A stretch of 64,000 nucleotides of DNA from Ficedula albicollis. Its lineage: Eukaryota; Chordata; Aves; Passeriformes; Muscicapidae. The notes below the pieces were generated by a model. That model was given only the letters and a program-made list of their open reading frames with translations, had not been told where the DNA came from and ran no database searches. The translations under genes were made by a program, and so were the position numbers. Below, piece after piece: positions 1 through 15,690 of the stretch. The stretch covers positions 5,856,952 to 5,920,951 of the forward strand of contig NC_021677.1 of the NCBI RefSeq assembly GCF_000247815.1. The letters are read 5' to 3'. How positions within the stretch are numbered: position 1 is the stretch's first letter; each line of letters starts with the position of its first letter.

Positions 1-1763
1 AGAAATATAGAAATATTTCTTTTTTCTATTTTTGTCCCCCTCTCCCATAAGAGCTTCCTCCCTCCCTCACTGTGAATACCATTACCCATGGGAAGTCAGG
101 AAATTTTTCAGATGTAAACAAAAGCATAAATCCCTTTGCTTGTCTTTCCTACTTTATTCTCTTCTCTATTTCCCTTCCCCCACTCCCCCCACTTCATAAG
201 TGCTTTTGAGTGTTTAGCCACCTGCAGAGATTAAGGGTGGAAGACATGAAATCAGAAGCAAACAAAATCACTGCTTGCTTCAGCTTAGTCATTAAGCATT
301 AACGTAGCACCATTAGCCTATTGAATTCCAGGATATATTATGTCACAGTTCATGATTCAGGGTCTCTCAATTGCTCTTGCATTGTTTATATCCTGAGTCA
401 GAGTATTTCAGATAGTTTTGCCTTAATCATTCTTTTATAGCAACAGTCTTATGGATACCATTTAATAAAATCTATGAATTATGCTCTGACACATCTTGAG
501 ATGTCAGAGGAATCACCAGACACTACCTCAGCACTAACTTACACACAGGAGTAAATATGTTCTTTGTGCTTCAGCTTGGTGAAAGTGATAAATTACAAGG
601 AAGCTGTATGAGCCAAGGTATCTGTATCTGTTATCTCAGTGTGGGAACAGGGAGCTCAACAAGAGAGCAGAAATATGGGAACGAGGAAAGAACCCTGACC
701 TCAAACAGCAGCACAAACCAACCACACTGAGTTAGTGTACACATTTTGTTTGGCTTTCTTCTGTGACCAGACTGATGCAGACAGAAAGCCAAGTAACTAC
801 TTATTAAAACTGTAAATAGAAAAATAAGATCCTTAATCCAATGTGTTGCTACAACATCTGTTGTCTGAATGCTTTTGAGAAGTGTTTTACAACATGGATG
901 TATTTATTCTTATGCTCCCCCTTGCTCTTTAAGTGAAAACCTCAACAGACTGAACTTGAGATAATGTGTGATCTACAAATCTACCAATTGCCGCTTCAGT
1001 CTTGCAAAGTTATCAAAGCAAAATACTGGGGATATGGTCCAAGAGCCCTTGCTGGAGGGAAGAGCTGTGCCTTTAATTTCAGCTTTATTTTCAAAGAATT
1101 AAAGAATACAAGGGGAGGCACCAATCATTCAGTACAAATAGGGTTTTTGAGGTTTTGTGTTGGTTTTCTTTTTTTTTTTTTAACATGGAGTCTTACTGTT
1201 GTTTTGTTATAGGAAACATTATATTTAAGCACAGGTTGGCAAGGAAACCAGCTCTAATGTGTTGTCTGCCAATTCAGACACATAGTCAAAACAGATATAC
1301 ATGTATCTTTTACAGCCAAAAAGAATAAAACTGGAGAAAATTTCATCTTCCATTGTTATTTATAAAAATGGTACTTAAACATTTTTTTTCTGCTTGTGAT
1401 TGGATGGAGGAGCATCATGTATGACCTGGCTCCTGGCAAAACTAGGACGTTTTTTAATTTAGATGAGAATTAATAATTTTCAAAATCTAATTCATATCAC
1501 TCAAACACTTTTTAAAAAATTGCTCAAATCCAATTCTCCAATTCTTCACAGCATCACAGTCTCATCCAACTGACAACTTTTAGAGAGGTTAAGCAAACAA
1601 CATCCTTTTTCATACTCTAGATATTACGGCAGGATGAGAAGCTTGTTCCAAAGAAATTTCTCAAGATTTGTAGAAAAAATGTTTTACTTCTAAATCACAT
1701 GAAACCTACAGACAACTAAGCAATTTAATTTACTAGCATTTGCAAATTTCTCTAAAGCATAGA
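1..1763. other. AT-rich spacer, no gene seen
   Basis: Ordinary AT-rich sequence with short homopolymers. The reading frames present are short and show no recognisable domain. I see no repeat that I can name. Confidence 0.6.
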
Positions 1764-1973
1764 ATATTGTTGCCATGAGAAAGATTACGGAGCAGTGGAG
1801 AAGACAGCAACAACACTTGCTTAGTGCAGGAAAGAGCAAGAGCAATTTACTGAAGGAAGCCATTGCCTTAAAAAAAGCAGTTTGTGCAAAACAAAATACA
1901 GACAAGTCATTGGTCAGAAAAGGAGACACCTCTTCTCCCTGGCTTTCTCAGGGATCTTGCAGGTGTTTATCTC

Positions 1974-2628
<655 letters not shown>

Positions 2629-3325
2629 CTCTGATTCTTTCTCTTGTGTTTACAGTAAAGAAATCCTTGTATACGTATGCTTTAAAATAAAAAAGAGCAA
2701 TGAAACTTCGAAGGGAAAGGGAGTGTGGGAGCAGTAAAGAAGGAACCTCTAGCTTGGGAAAAATCCTAGCTGAGGCTGAGAAAGTTTCATGGCCTGAGAA
2801 AAATACTTAGAACTTAAGAAAAAGGCCTGGCAGATTTTGCCTAGGCCCTCAATAGTGTCCACAGAATATTATTAGTCTTTGGATTATGGATAGGGAAACC
2901 AACACCAAAAAATTGAGCTTCCCAGTGTTCTTCCAGCAAAACAAAGAACAGAACTAATAAAAGCAACAACTATGTATCTGAAGCCTACAAACAACCTTTG
3001 CTAAAGGGTCTCCATGCTCCTGATTCATGGTGTTAGCAAGTACATGAGTGTGTTACCCTCTGACAGACAGCTCCCTTTTCACTTTTTAGAGGATATTGGA
3101 GGTGACTGTTTTGTGCTCAATACTGTTGCCTGGTTCTTGGGAGCTACTCAGCTGTCTGCCAACGTGTGTTGGTTTCACGTGCTAGGGGAATGGGGTAGAT
3201 TCGCCTCAGGAAAAGCACCACGAGGCCGGGGAACGGAGGGGCTGTCCCGTATCTGAGGGCTTCCCCTGTGAGCTGCTGGCACCAATCAGAGGGGTGGTTT
3301 GGTGATGGACAGCTCGGGAAACCAA

Positions 3326-3679
<354 letters not shown>

Positions 3680-4096
3680 ATTTCGCTTTCACAAATCACA
3701 GTGAATCAAGCTAAGTAATTCTCTTTCGGTGTCCGGCTCCCGGGGGTGGTGCGGTGGCCTCTGGCCGGGGCCCCCTTTATTCCGCCTCGCCTAGGGGAAA
3801 ATTCTTAAAAACCTGGTTAAACAGCCCAGCCGCTAGCTTTAGCATAAGTTATGCATACCATTTTCTGTGATTTGAAACTACGTGGTCAAAATTTATACCC
3901 GTCTCACCTTTGGCTGAAATTCATTATTCCTTACTAGGAGTTTTAATGAACAAAGTGCTTGCACTATATTACAAACTGGATACAATTTTAACATTTTAAT
4001 GCCTGGATAAGATTCTTGATTTCCTGAGCTCCCCTAAATGAGAAGGAATAAAGCATGGAGTTCACAGAAGTCAGTGGAATGAAGATAAAGTTCCTA

Positions 4097-5652
<1,556 letters not shown>

Positions 5653-5695
5653 TGAGCCTGCCTTGTCTCTACTCCTGGGTCCTGTCTCTAAAACA

Positions 5696-8600
5696 AATTA
5701 AATATATTAAAATTGGCAAAACCCAAGTCACACCATGACACAAGGGACCTTCCCTATTACACTTTGAATTATAAGTAAAACATTAATCTGATTAGCCATC
5801 AAACCTTGTATGATAGGCATATATATCTGTATCATCCACTTCCTTCTTTAATCCTGTACTAAGCCTCACGTCTGTTTATCAACCACAGCATCCTGAGGTA
5901 CCAGACTACATTCAGTATTCTTTTCCACAGTCCATCAAAGATATGAATTGACAACTCTTCCCAAATATAAATAATTAAAATAACTATTCTTCAATGTTTG
6001 CTGCTTTTCACCTAGGCCATATTTGCCTGGAGTCTATTAGATTGTAGCTGCTGTTCACAAGCTGCTGCATTTTTTTCTGTTCCCATACAGTCCCACCTTG
6101 GCAATGGACCTGATCAAGACAGTTGTCCCCAATAGTGGCCAGGAGAAATTGAACAGGTGAGAATGCTACCTTTAAGCAGAATTTCTTCAGGCTGAATCTC
6201 TAATCCTTTAAAAAACAGAGGAAAATGTTGCGGATGGTGTCTGCTTCACGTACTCTCTATCTGCTGCTGTGCACTAAAAGATGTTCTTGGTTTCATGCTC
6301 TTTGTGTCCTGGAATGAAAGAAAGCAAACCTGTAGTGCTTTTTATCACCCCTAATCTAATTTGCTTTATCATCACTTTCACTTGCAGGGAGGACTATCAC
6401 ACCCTGAGATGTTCCTAAAATGCACATCTCAATATTTTTCTGGCATATTTCACTGTTGTTTTTTTTTCTTAAAAAACAAACTGTTTCTCTCTTCAGTAAC
6501 AGAACTAGGAGAGCAGCACTTCCCAAACAGTAATATGAGGACACACTGGACCTCACAGCTGTTTTCCAGAACAGGGTTTTCCACATTTGCTTCTACCATG
6601 TTTTGCTGTTTGAAAATAACATGCTCACCATTATCTGAAGGGATGGAATGAAGCAGTTTTGAAGTACTTGGTCTGGGTGGGGAATAAAAAATGCCATTTA
6701 GGAAATAGACAAGATACTACTTGTTTACACATCTGTTCAGAAACAAGCTTGCACTTGCTCATTCACACCACCAAATTTGACCCATTGCTTAGCAGTGCAG
6801 TTGAGCATAAGTAATTCAGCTACCTGACCAGCATGTTACTCACCATGAAAACATTAATGACAGTGCCTGTCACTTTTGTTGGTCAACAGGTAACACTAGC
6901 AAGTAACCAGCACTCTCAATTTCTACCTTAACTGTGGCAGAAGTGGTGCCTTACATTTCTGTTAATTTCTTAGGGTTTCAAGCAATGCTGAAAGTCTCAT
7001 AACCATGAGCTGTGTATGTATCTATTTAGTGATGCTTTATGGCAAGTGTATACATACATATATATATATACACACACTCTTTGGTTGTTTAATGCTTTAA
7101 ATTAATAAAATGCATAATTTTTCCCAAGATTCTAGGTATTCTTGGAAACCTGTAATTTAGCTTTAGAAAATGTAGTAATTTGAAAAATTAGGTTCATAGG
7201 TTCATTTGTAACAATGCCAGAAACAACTTGGGCCATTAAATTCATGGCCATACACATCAAAGACACTGTCAAAGACTAGGATGACTTAAGCAACATGCTG
7301 AAATATTGCAAACAAAGTGAGAGCATGCTGTGTTCTGACTATCATTACAGAAATAAAAGACTTCTTTCAGAAGGTAATGGCACTAACAATAAAGAGGCTG
7401 TGGAGAGGCATGTCTGAGAAAACTTTATGAATAGTAGGGACAGTAAAGTCAGGAATAAGTTGCTTAAACTGTTCTCAAATGCCTACACTATCATGTTGCT
7501 TCCATAGGTAAATGCTTCTCAAGAATACTCAGATAAAACTGAACCTGTTATGGAGAAGAGAAAAAAAAAATTCAGCCATCTCCAGCCTTTCCTGGGAAAA
7601 GTTCCAGTTTAACCAACATCAGCTCCTTGCCAGTTTCCTCTGCCTGTGTCATCACTCCTTATCCTCTGCTCCACCAGTCTCCAGCATGTGTACCTTCTTT
7701 TCTTGTTCATGCCCAATCTGCAGACCATGCCTCTCTGTGTCCTTCTGAAGCCTTGAAGCTACCTGCTCCCAGCAGTGCCATTAAACTGGGATAGAACTGT
7801 GAGGGAGAGCAAGACAAAAGTTAAAGTTGATGCTGAGGTCTCCTACCTTTGAGGTATGGAGGAGATACACTGCTGCTTCAACCTGGTTTTCTTTCAGACT
7901 GTGTCCCTTTGTGACCTCCTGGCAGCACTGCCTTCCTCTGACAGTAGAGTCATGGATATTCAGCCCAGGCTAAAATGAGACCTTTTACTTTGCTCTGCTT
8001 CATATCTTGGATTTAATTGATGTTCCTCAGCGGGAAAAAACTGATGGGCTAGACAATCTCTTAATATCCCATTAATATTTCCATTATTCTTTTCTCCTGT
8101 CATTTACTGTCAATAAGCTAGATTCATAAAAACTGAAAAAGAGACCAAATGGAACTGAAAATCCCTAAAATAATTATGTAAAGGAATCAAAAAGAGGAAA
8201 AGGAAGAAAATCTTTATTATAAAGAAACACAGTGGCCCAAACATTTAAACATGCCTATTGAAAATTTTCTGAGAATCTTGAATTTTCTAAGTGCTGAATA
8301 CTTTCATCAGCCAGTAACTGTTACCTTGTACTTGCAAGTCCTGCCATTAAATTAATTGCTCTGAAAAACAAGACCTAGTGCTTCGTTCCAGTGTCTGAAG
8401 TGACTGATGCGGATGCAGGTGTTTAATTTTAGGCACACATGCTTCAAAAATACAAGTGATTAGTTCCAGGGTTAGTTCCCAGATAGATTTACTATAGCTA
8501 GACAAAAATCCACAATCCATCTGCTTTACATTTTACTAGAAAAGTAGACAAGTAAGATAAAGCTGGTTTAGTGAACTTCTGGAGAGCTTTCACTCTGCAA

Positions 8601-11529
8601 AACCTCCAGAATTTGGAGCATCACCCAGGTATCAAATATCTTGGCTTAAATTACATAGTACTACTCTTTCATAGTAATGTAAGGCATTTTTATCATTATA
8701 GTATCACACATCTACTGTCACGTGTGTATGAGACCCCAGGCAGAATTAGAAAGAGCTTTGATCACTGGATTCCCATTAAACAAAACTGTGGCTCCAGCCT
8801 TGTCTTTGATTGCTTAACCTGAAGGGGAATGGTTTCCCTTTCTTTGGACTATATACCAGATCTGTGCTATTAGAAAACCCTCTCCTAAAAACTGTATTTC
8901 AGACTTAGATTTAAGAGGTTCTTTTATGTTCTCTAGTTGTACATATTTGACATATGCAGACCTTCTCCCTTTTAGAAACAGGTTTCAGGTTCTTTGAGAT
9001 GCAAATTAACTTGGCAAAGTTAAAATTGTAGTGCATCTTGCATACTGCTGTGCTACATCAATAACCAATAACACTTTACAGTCCTTCAATGGGGAAAACT
9101 CTGATAGATCAAGCAACCCTGAAGCATTTGAGTGTGAAACCAACTGAACCTCTCCATGACTGCAAGATTTCCTTGGGACTTGTCTGATTTACGAAAAAGT
9201 TACCTGTTAGAAGAAGAAACCCATCTTTTTATTCAGATATATCTTTACTCTGTACTGAAGGATGTCTGGCTTGTGTGCTCAGGAAATGAAAGATGGAGCC
9301 CTGGTGCATTTGCCTGTACTCCACAGGAGAACATTCTGACTGAAGAATCTCCTCTTGTGGAGCTTCTGTCACTGACTCACTGATGCCAAAGTGCAAGGGG
9401 AAGCTCTGGAGTGAGTCAAATGCCAACTAGGAAAGCTTAGTAGTTTATTTCATGGTGCTATTTTTTCAGAAAAAAACCCAAAACAACAAGAAATATGAAG
9501 ATAAAGCAGCAATGACACAAGAAAGAAGCACGTTGAACACTCTCAACTTTGAAGAGAATATTTTTTTAACTCTCTTGAGGGAATGTGTACTTTTTCCATT
9601 GCACTTAATAAAACTGATCACAGAGAACTAATTTCTGCTAGGTAAATAGCAACTGGTACATCATCCTGCCAGCAACAGCAGTTTCAACAGTTTCAGTCTT
9701 TCATTCAAATGTGTGAATGCTTTGCTTAAATTGCACATTTCTCATTTAATGTACCTTGAAAATACATGCTGTCACTCATTCGATCTCTCAGAAGAGTCTG
9801 GCTGTGCTGTGGTTTGCATAAAGCAGCACAAGAGATAATCATTCAAGCAGGTAAGAGGAGACATTAGAACACACACAGGTAGAGTTTGGGAAAATTAAAA
9901 AAAGGTTCTGCCTACAATTCTGGGTAGCAAATGAAGGATCCAAGAGGTGAAGTTCTAAATGAGCTCACCCAATTCATCTGAATTCTCTCAAGGGTTAAAG
10001 GCCAACAACTTGTGTTAAAAATAAATTATTGCACAGACTCAAGGATCTTGAAAAGATAAAAGGTGTCTCTTAAAAAAAGTCCAAGCTGGAAATCTTAAAG
10101 GTAACAATGAACTAATACAAATCTTCAGAAAATTCTACCTTGCTGGTCAGATCTGGTAAGTAACCTTTATTTTTGTCCCCATCTGCTCCATTATATTGAC
10201 AGCAAGAAACTAAGATGTCATTTACTTAACCTACCTAATATTTCTCATTTGCAATTCCCTGAATACAAATTCTCCTCCCTTCCAGCCAGGGAGTCATGTG
10301 ATTTTGTGTGTTCTTACCACTGGCTGCTCTGGGAATTATAGATGTTCTCATGTACCATGCTGACATTTTGCAATCAGCCCCTTTTGGAGCCCAAGAACAA
10401 GGTATAAGAGAAAATATCTCTTGGATAAAACTAGGGCTTCTCAAAAATTCCCAGTTGAGGATTTGCATGGGTTTGTTGTTTTTTGCCCCACTAGATAATG
10501 CCTATTTACAGATATTTCATCTTTTTACAATAACAGTCAAATTGGAAAAAATATGCAGATTATGCTGCAAACCATTTTGTTTTCAAAACAGTTGCTCAAA
10601 ATAAATTAAAATTTAAATTTGAATTCACGTTTTAGTTAAAATAAGCCTGGTTTCTCTATAATAACACTGTTTTAGGATGGCATTTCACAGACTTTCCTCC
10701 CAAAGTCACTATTCTTATTTTTATTTTAAGACAACACAGACTTTAAGGACATGAAACTTCTTACAACATGAAAAATCCAGCTTCTGCACTTTCAGAATAA
10801 ATCTAGTCATTAAAAATATGTGGTGTTTGCCTGCCCTTGTTCTTCTCTGATGTGTACTGTCTACATGTATATCCACAGTATGGCTGCAACATGATGCAAA
10901 TCCTGGAAGCCAGGGACTTGGTTAACCTACCAGTATCGATAGCTTATCTGAGGTCACAGTTCATTAAGCATGGAGTTTGTGATCCTATGAAATGGAGTAG
11001 CAATTGAAAAGTAAGCATATAATTAGACACATCACCATGACAAAACCTTCAGTACACATCCTTTTCCTTTTTTTTCTTTCTAACAAGTTAACTAACGTCT
11101 AAGCATTTTTCTAAAATGTAAATTTATACTGTACCTGATTTCAAGCAGTACCCCAGCATTTACCCACCAGGTGGCAGAGTTTCTGGGAAGGAAAAAGGCT
11201 GAAGATCTGATAATCTGACCTCCCAGAAGCAGCATTACTTCATGTTCTAGCAAGAGCACTGCATGCAATAGAAGTGTTAGTAGAGCTCACATGGCAGCTA
11301 TGGGTGCACTCTTCAAGGATGTCATCAGTGATGTTTCAGTTCTGGCTGAGTAAACAGGATGCTCCTTCCTAGCTACCTCACAATGCCTTTTTACACAATT
11401 GGTCATCCAGGGAGAAACCCTCCGTATTTGAGCAGATGGTTCCTTAATCAGTTGGTAACAAACTCAAAAATACAAGTCTTCCTAAAGCATCTTGCACTGC
11501 TAGTATGAACCAGGCAACGTAAATTTCAT
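5696..11529. other. AT-rich spacer, intron-like, one candidate exon
   Basis: Mostly unremarkable AT-rich sequence. It holds a short TA/CA microsatellite at about 7050-7078 and a possible exon at 6091-6156, described separately. Other open frames here are short and lack domains. Confidence 0.5.
6091..6156 (+). CDS. Candidate internal exon, gene unknown
   Basis: A 66-base block is framed by a strong acceptor (pyrimidine-rich TTTTTTTCTGTTCCCATACAG) and a strong donor (AACAG then GTGAGA). One frame is open throughout, starting with one base of a split codon. It reads PTLAMDLIKTVVPNSGQEKLN without a stop. A length divisible by three and good splice signals on both sides favour a real exon, but random matches of this kind occur in introns. 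I do not recognise the peptide. It could also be a relic exon. Confidence 0.35.
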
Positions 11530-12073
11530 GTTTTGAGCGTGCAAAGTAGTCACAGATGGAGATGTGCAGCTAGAAAACAAATGAAAACACGTGGGTAGCT
11601 AGGCTGAAAGGATAGTGCATGAGGCAATCTTTCCCAATGACTTGCAGCTGTACTGATTACCAAGGAGTGGAAACATCTGTGTCTGGCCAATGAGTTTGGA
11701 GGATATAAAGGAGTGGGTTAGCTGGTCACTAGTTACAGGCAGTTGCAGGTGGAGTTGGAGACCCAGAGTCTGCTGGCTGTGCTGTGAGGATGTAAGGGAT
11801 GTGTGATAATGCTAAGGGGCAGATAAGGTATGAAAGTGTTGTGTGAGGGACAGGCAGGGTTAGGTAACAGGAAAAGGGAGACTTGGGTTTAGCCAGTCAT
11901 GCAGAGTGGAATGAAGGAGTCAGTGCAGTGTGGAGCTGCAGTAAGAGAAGGAGTCAGAGTTCCATGAGAGAGAGGTCTGTGGAAAGAAGTCATGTAGAGT
12001 TTGCAAATAAAGGACTGGTGGTTAAAGGGCTGGAGGTGATTCCAGCTGTGCCGGTCTTGATGTAACTGCAACA
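11530..12073 (+). mobile_element. Probable LTR (plus), ends uncertain
   Basis: The stretch has LTR-style order: an inverted CCAAT region (GGCCAATGAG), a TATA-like GGATATAAAGG near 11700, then AATAAA within GCAAATAAAGGACTGG about 300 bases later. The end CTTGATGTAACTGCAACA fits avian ERVL-type LTR termini. No target duplication was identified and the start is a guess. Confidence 0.4.
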
Positions 12074-12220
12074 AAAACACAGCCAAATCAGTAGTTTTGC
12101 TTAGGGGAAATTGCATTTAGTAAGAAATCAGAATTATTTCTGGGTCTGATTTTGTCCTTACAGGAGATTTAAGAGAATGTATGATTAATGCCTCAATTAG
12201 GTTCACTTTCCCTGCTAGTA

Positions 12221-12705
12221 CCTATCCAGAAAGAAGTTTTCACAGGCCAACAGAAAAGGAAAATGTTTCTACAGATCCGAAGGTTCTTCTCACTACCAAC
12301 ATTAATGCCATGTTCACTATTAATTCAGAAGCATATGAGATGAGAGGAAATGGAAAGTTAAGCATTCAGAATTCTGTCCCTAGTAGACAGAAATACATTT
12401 TTACTGAACTTCTACAGGAAACTAATTTTTGCAGATTAAATTAGTAATTCAGAATTACTATGGATTAAAAGTACTATTCTGTAAAGATTAATTGCTTAGC
12501 TCCATTGCTTAGTCTTTCTAGTAATTTGTTAACTGCTGCTAACATTCACTAAACCTTAGAAAACTTTAACATATGAGTCAACAAACATCTTCACAGGGAA
12601 ATTAGAAACCCACGATACCAAACTAAAAAGCAAAAATATTGCTACAGATTCAAAGATTCTTTCCACTAACAACATTAATATCACATTCAAGATACGACAA
12701 ACATT
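12221..12705. repeat. Diverged direct repeat, about 360 bases apart
   Basis: The segment around 12260-12330 (CTACAGATCCGAAGGTTCTTC then ACTACCAACATTAATG) resembles that around 12635-12700 (CTACAGATTCAAAGATTCTTTC then ACTAACAACATTAATA). Divergence is considerable, so this is an old duplication or two copies of an old element. Confidence 0.4.
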
Positions 12706-14423
12706 CTCTCTATGGAGTTTCATGAATGTTTGCCACTTTTGCACTGGGAGGTGGGTACTGCAGTGCTGTGGTACTCTTGGACAGTGGCATTAAGGTCACC
12801 AGAAGGAAATCTGGAATGACTGCAACTATTATGCTCATTAGAAGAGGAACAGCTTCCATTCCAAGAAATACATACTGGCACTCAACTGGAAAAGCAGAAA
12901 GAAAATAATAATGCTTACCAAACTCACACTGGCAGGCTTCTTTCCAATGACGCTATGCATTGCTAGCAGGTGTTGCAGGACACAGCAAAGAATTTATCTT
13001 AAATAAAATTTAACAACAACAATTTGGTGTATAGGTGCCCAAGCAACTCCAAGTATCAACTGAAAAATCAGATTCGTCTTTTTAATGACTAAAATTAAAA
13101 ACTCTGAAAAACTTAATTTTCTCATAATATTCATCATTTATATGGAACAAAGAACTGCTGCATGTGTAGATGGGTGAAGAGGGGAAAGGGTTTTAATTTT
13201 CCAAAATTCCTAGCTGAGAAGTATTAACATGGTGTTACGAAAGCATGTAAACATCTCTAAAAGACTGGACTGAGCCACTCTGAAGAAAAATAAAATAGGG
13301 GTATGAGTCTAACTACAAATTTTGGTGTCACAAACCTAGATAAAGCCCTCATATTGCCTTCATAGCTGACATCACTAAATACATCATGCTGCATGTGCCA
13401 TAACCAAATCATAAAGCAACAAGTTATATTGTCAAAAAACCATTCTTTTCCTCTAAGATTACATGCCATCATTAGCAGCTGTTCTGCTAGCTGTAAATGA
13501 TGTGCTGTCTACTGTTCTAGCTACTGAGCAGAGTAGAAAGGTTCTGTACAGTTCTGAATTAATCCTATAGTCTGCCCTGGTGCACAGAAGGCAAATCTTT
13601 TCAGACATGAAAATTGATTCAGGAAGTCCCTTGGGCTGATTTAGAGGCTGAGGTGCTCATATCTGTTTGGAGATGGTAGCCTTAGTGTCTCTTCATAATT
13701 AAGAATGACTCCTTCCAGATTGAACTGTGTGTCTTGCCAGAGAGTGCTGTTGGCAGGAGCAAAGGGCTGATCCAAAACCTAGTGGCTCTTAATAAAGTTA
13801 AAAAATAAAGCTAACTTAAATACCAGAAATCCAAGAAGAAAAAGCTCATTTTCTCTGGGCACTTAAATAAATGGTTCTCCCATGCTACAACACTGAGTTG
13901 GAATGTCAAACTAAAGTGATTGTTACAGACCTTTAATTCTCAAACACAGCACTACTTAAGATAAAAGAAATAGAAAATTCAGAGTACACATAAAAGTAAA
14001 GCCAGCCCATTTTCTTACAGTTCTTAGAATCATGGTGTTTTGATTTCTTTTTCCACCTACCTTTCTATCAAATCACTTAGTGGTAACATACAATTTTCTA
14101 CTTCTCATTTATTTGTGACACACCCAGTCATGGCTTCCTGTCATCAGTAAAAAATTCCACTGGCCAGTGGTACCCAACAGCAGTTGTACTTGATAGGGAA
14201 AATAAGTACCCGTCTTCTGCTAAAGAGTCTCATTCTAGCTTCAAGCCATAAAAGAACATACCATTTCTACACTTTTTCCTCCAAATGTGTAACATTGCCT
14301 TTCATATCATGCAGTCATATGGTTGTCAAGCACAGAAGTCCTTTTCACTCTTTTGTCTTCTACTGTTCACAAAAAGCCAATAATCTTTGCAACATAAGAT
14401 CTCACATTTGGCTGCATCCTGAG
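12706..14423. other. AT-rich spacer, nothing recognised
   Basis: No domain-bearing reading frame, RNA gene or named repeat seen. Confidence 0.5.
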
Positions 14424-15188
<765 letters not shown>

Positions 15189-15289
15189 CTGAGAGAGCTT
15201 TGTATACTCTCACCAGCATCGTAGATTCAGGATGTCAGCTCTCACTGAGCCATGAAGGCAGCTTAACAGCAAATTAGATTCTTCAAAAT

Positions 15290-15690
15290 ACTCTTTTCAT
15301 ATAACACACACCCTCCCCCCCAAAAAAAACCAATGGGCTGTGGACACTGCTGAAGGCCTAGGCACATTTCGGCTAGGCCTTTTTCAAAGGTTCTGAGTGT
15401 TTTTCTCAGGCCGTGAAACTTTCTCAGCTCCAGCCAGGATTTTTCCCAGGCTAGAGACTTTTTCTCTACTGTAAACACAAGAGAAAGAGTCATAACAGAG
15501 ATAAACACCTGCTAGATCCATGGGAAAGCCGGGGAGAAGAGGTGTCTCTTTCTCTGTCCAATGAACTGTCTGTATTCTGTTTTTCACAAACTATCTCATT
15601 TGAAGCCATGCCTTCCTTCAATAAATGGCTCTTGAGTAAGGGAGTGCCTTGTTGCTGTTTTTTCCGCACCACTCCGTAACCCTTCATACG
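15290..15690 (-). repeat. Dispersed repeat of unknown class, copy 2 (uninterrupted)
   Basis: The minus strand matches 1764-2875 but lacks the LTR found there. It provides the empty site for the insertion at 1974. Boundaries are set by where the similarity stops, near a C/A-rich stretch at about 15310. Confidence 0.6.
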
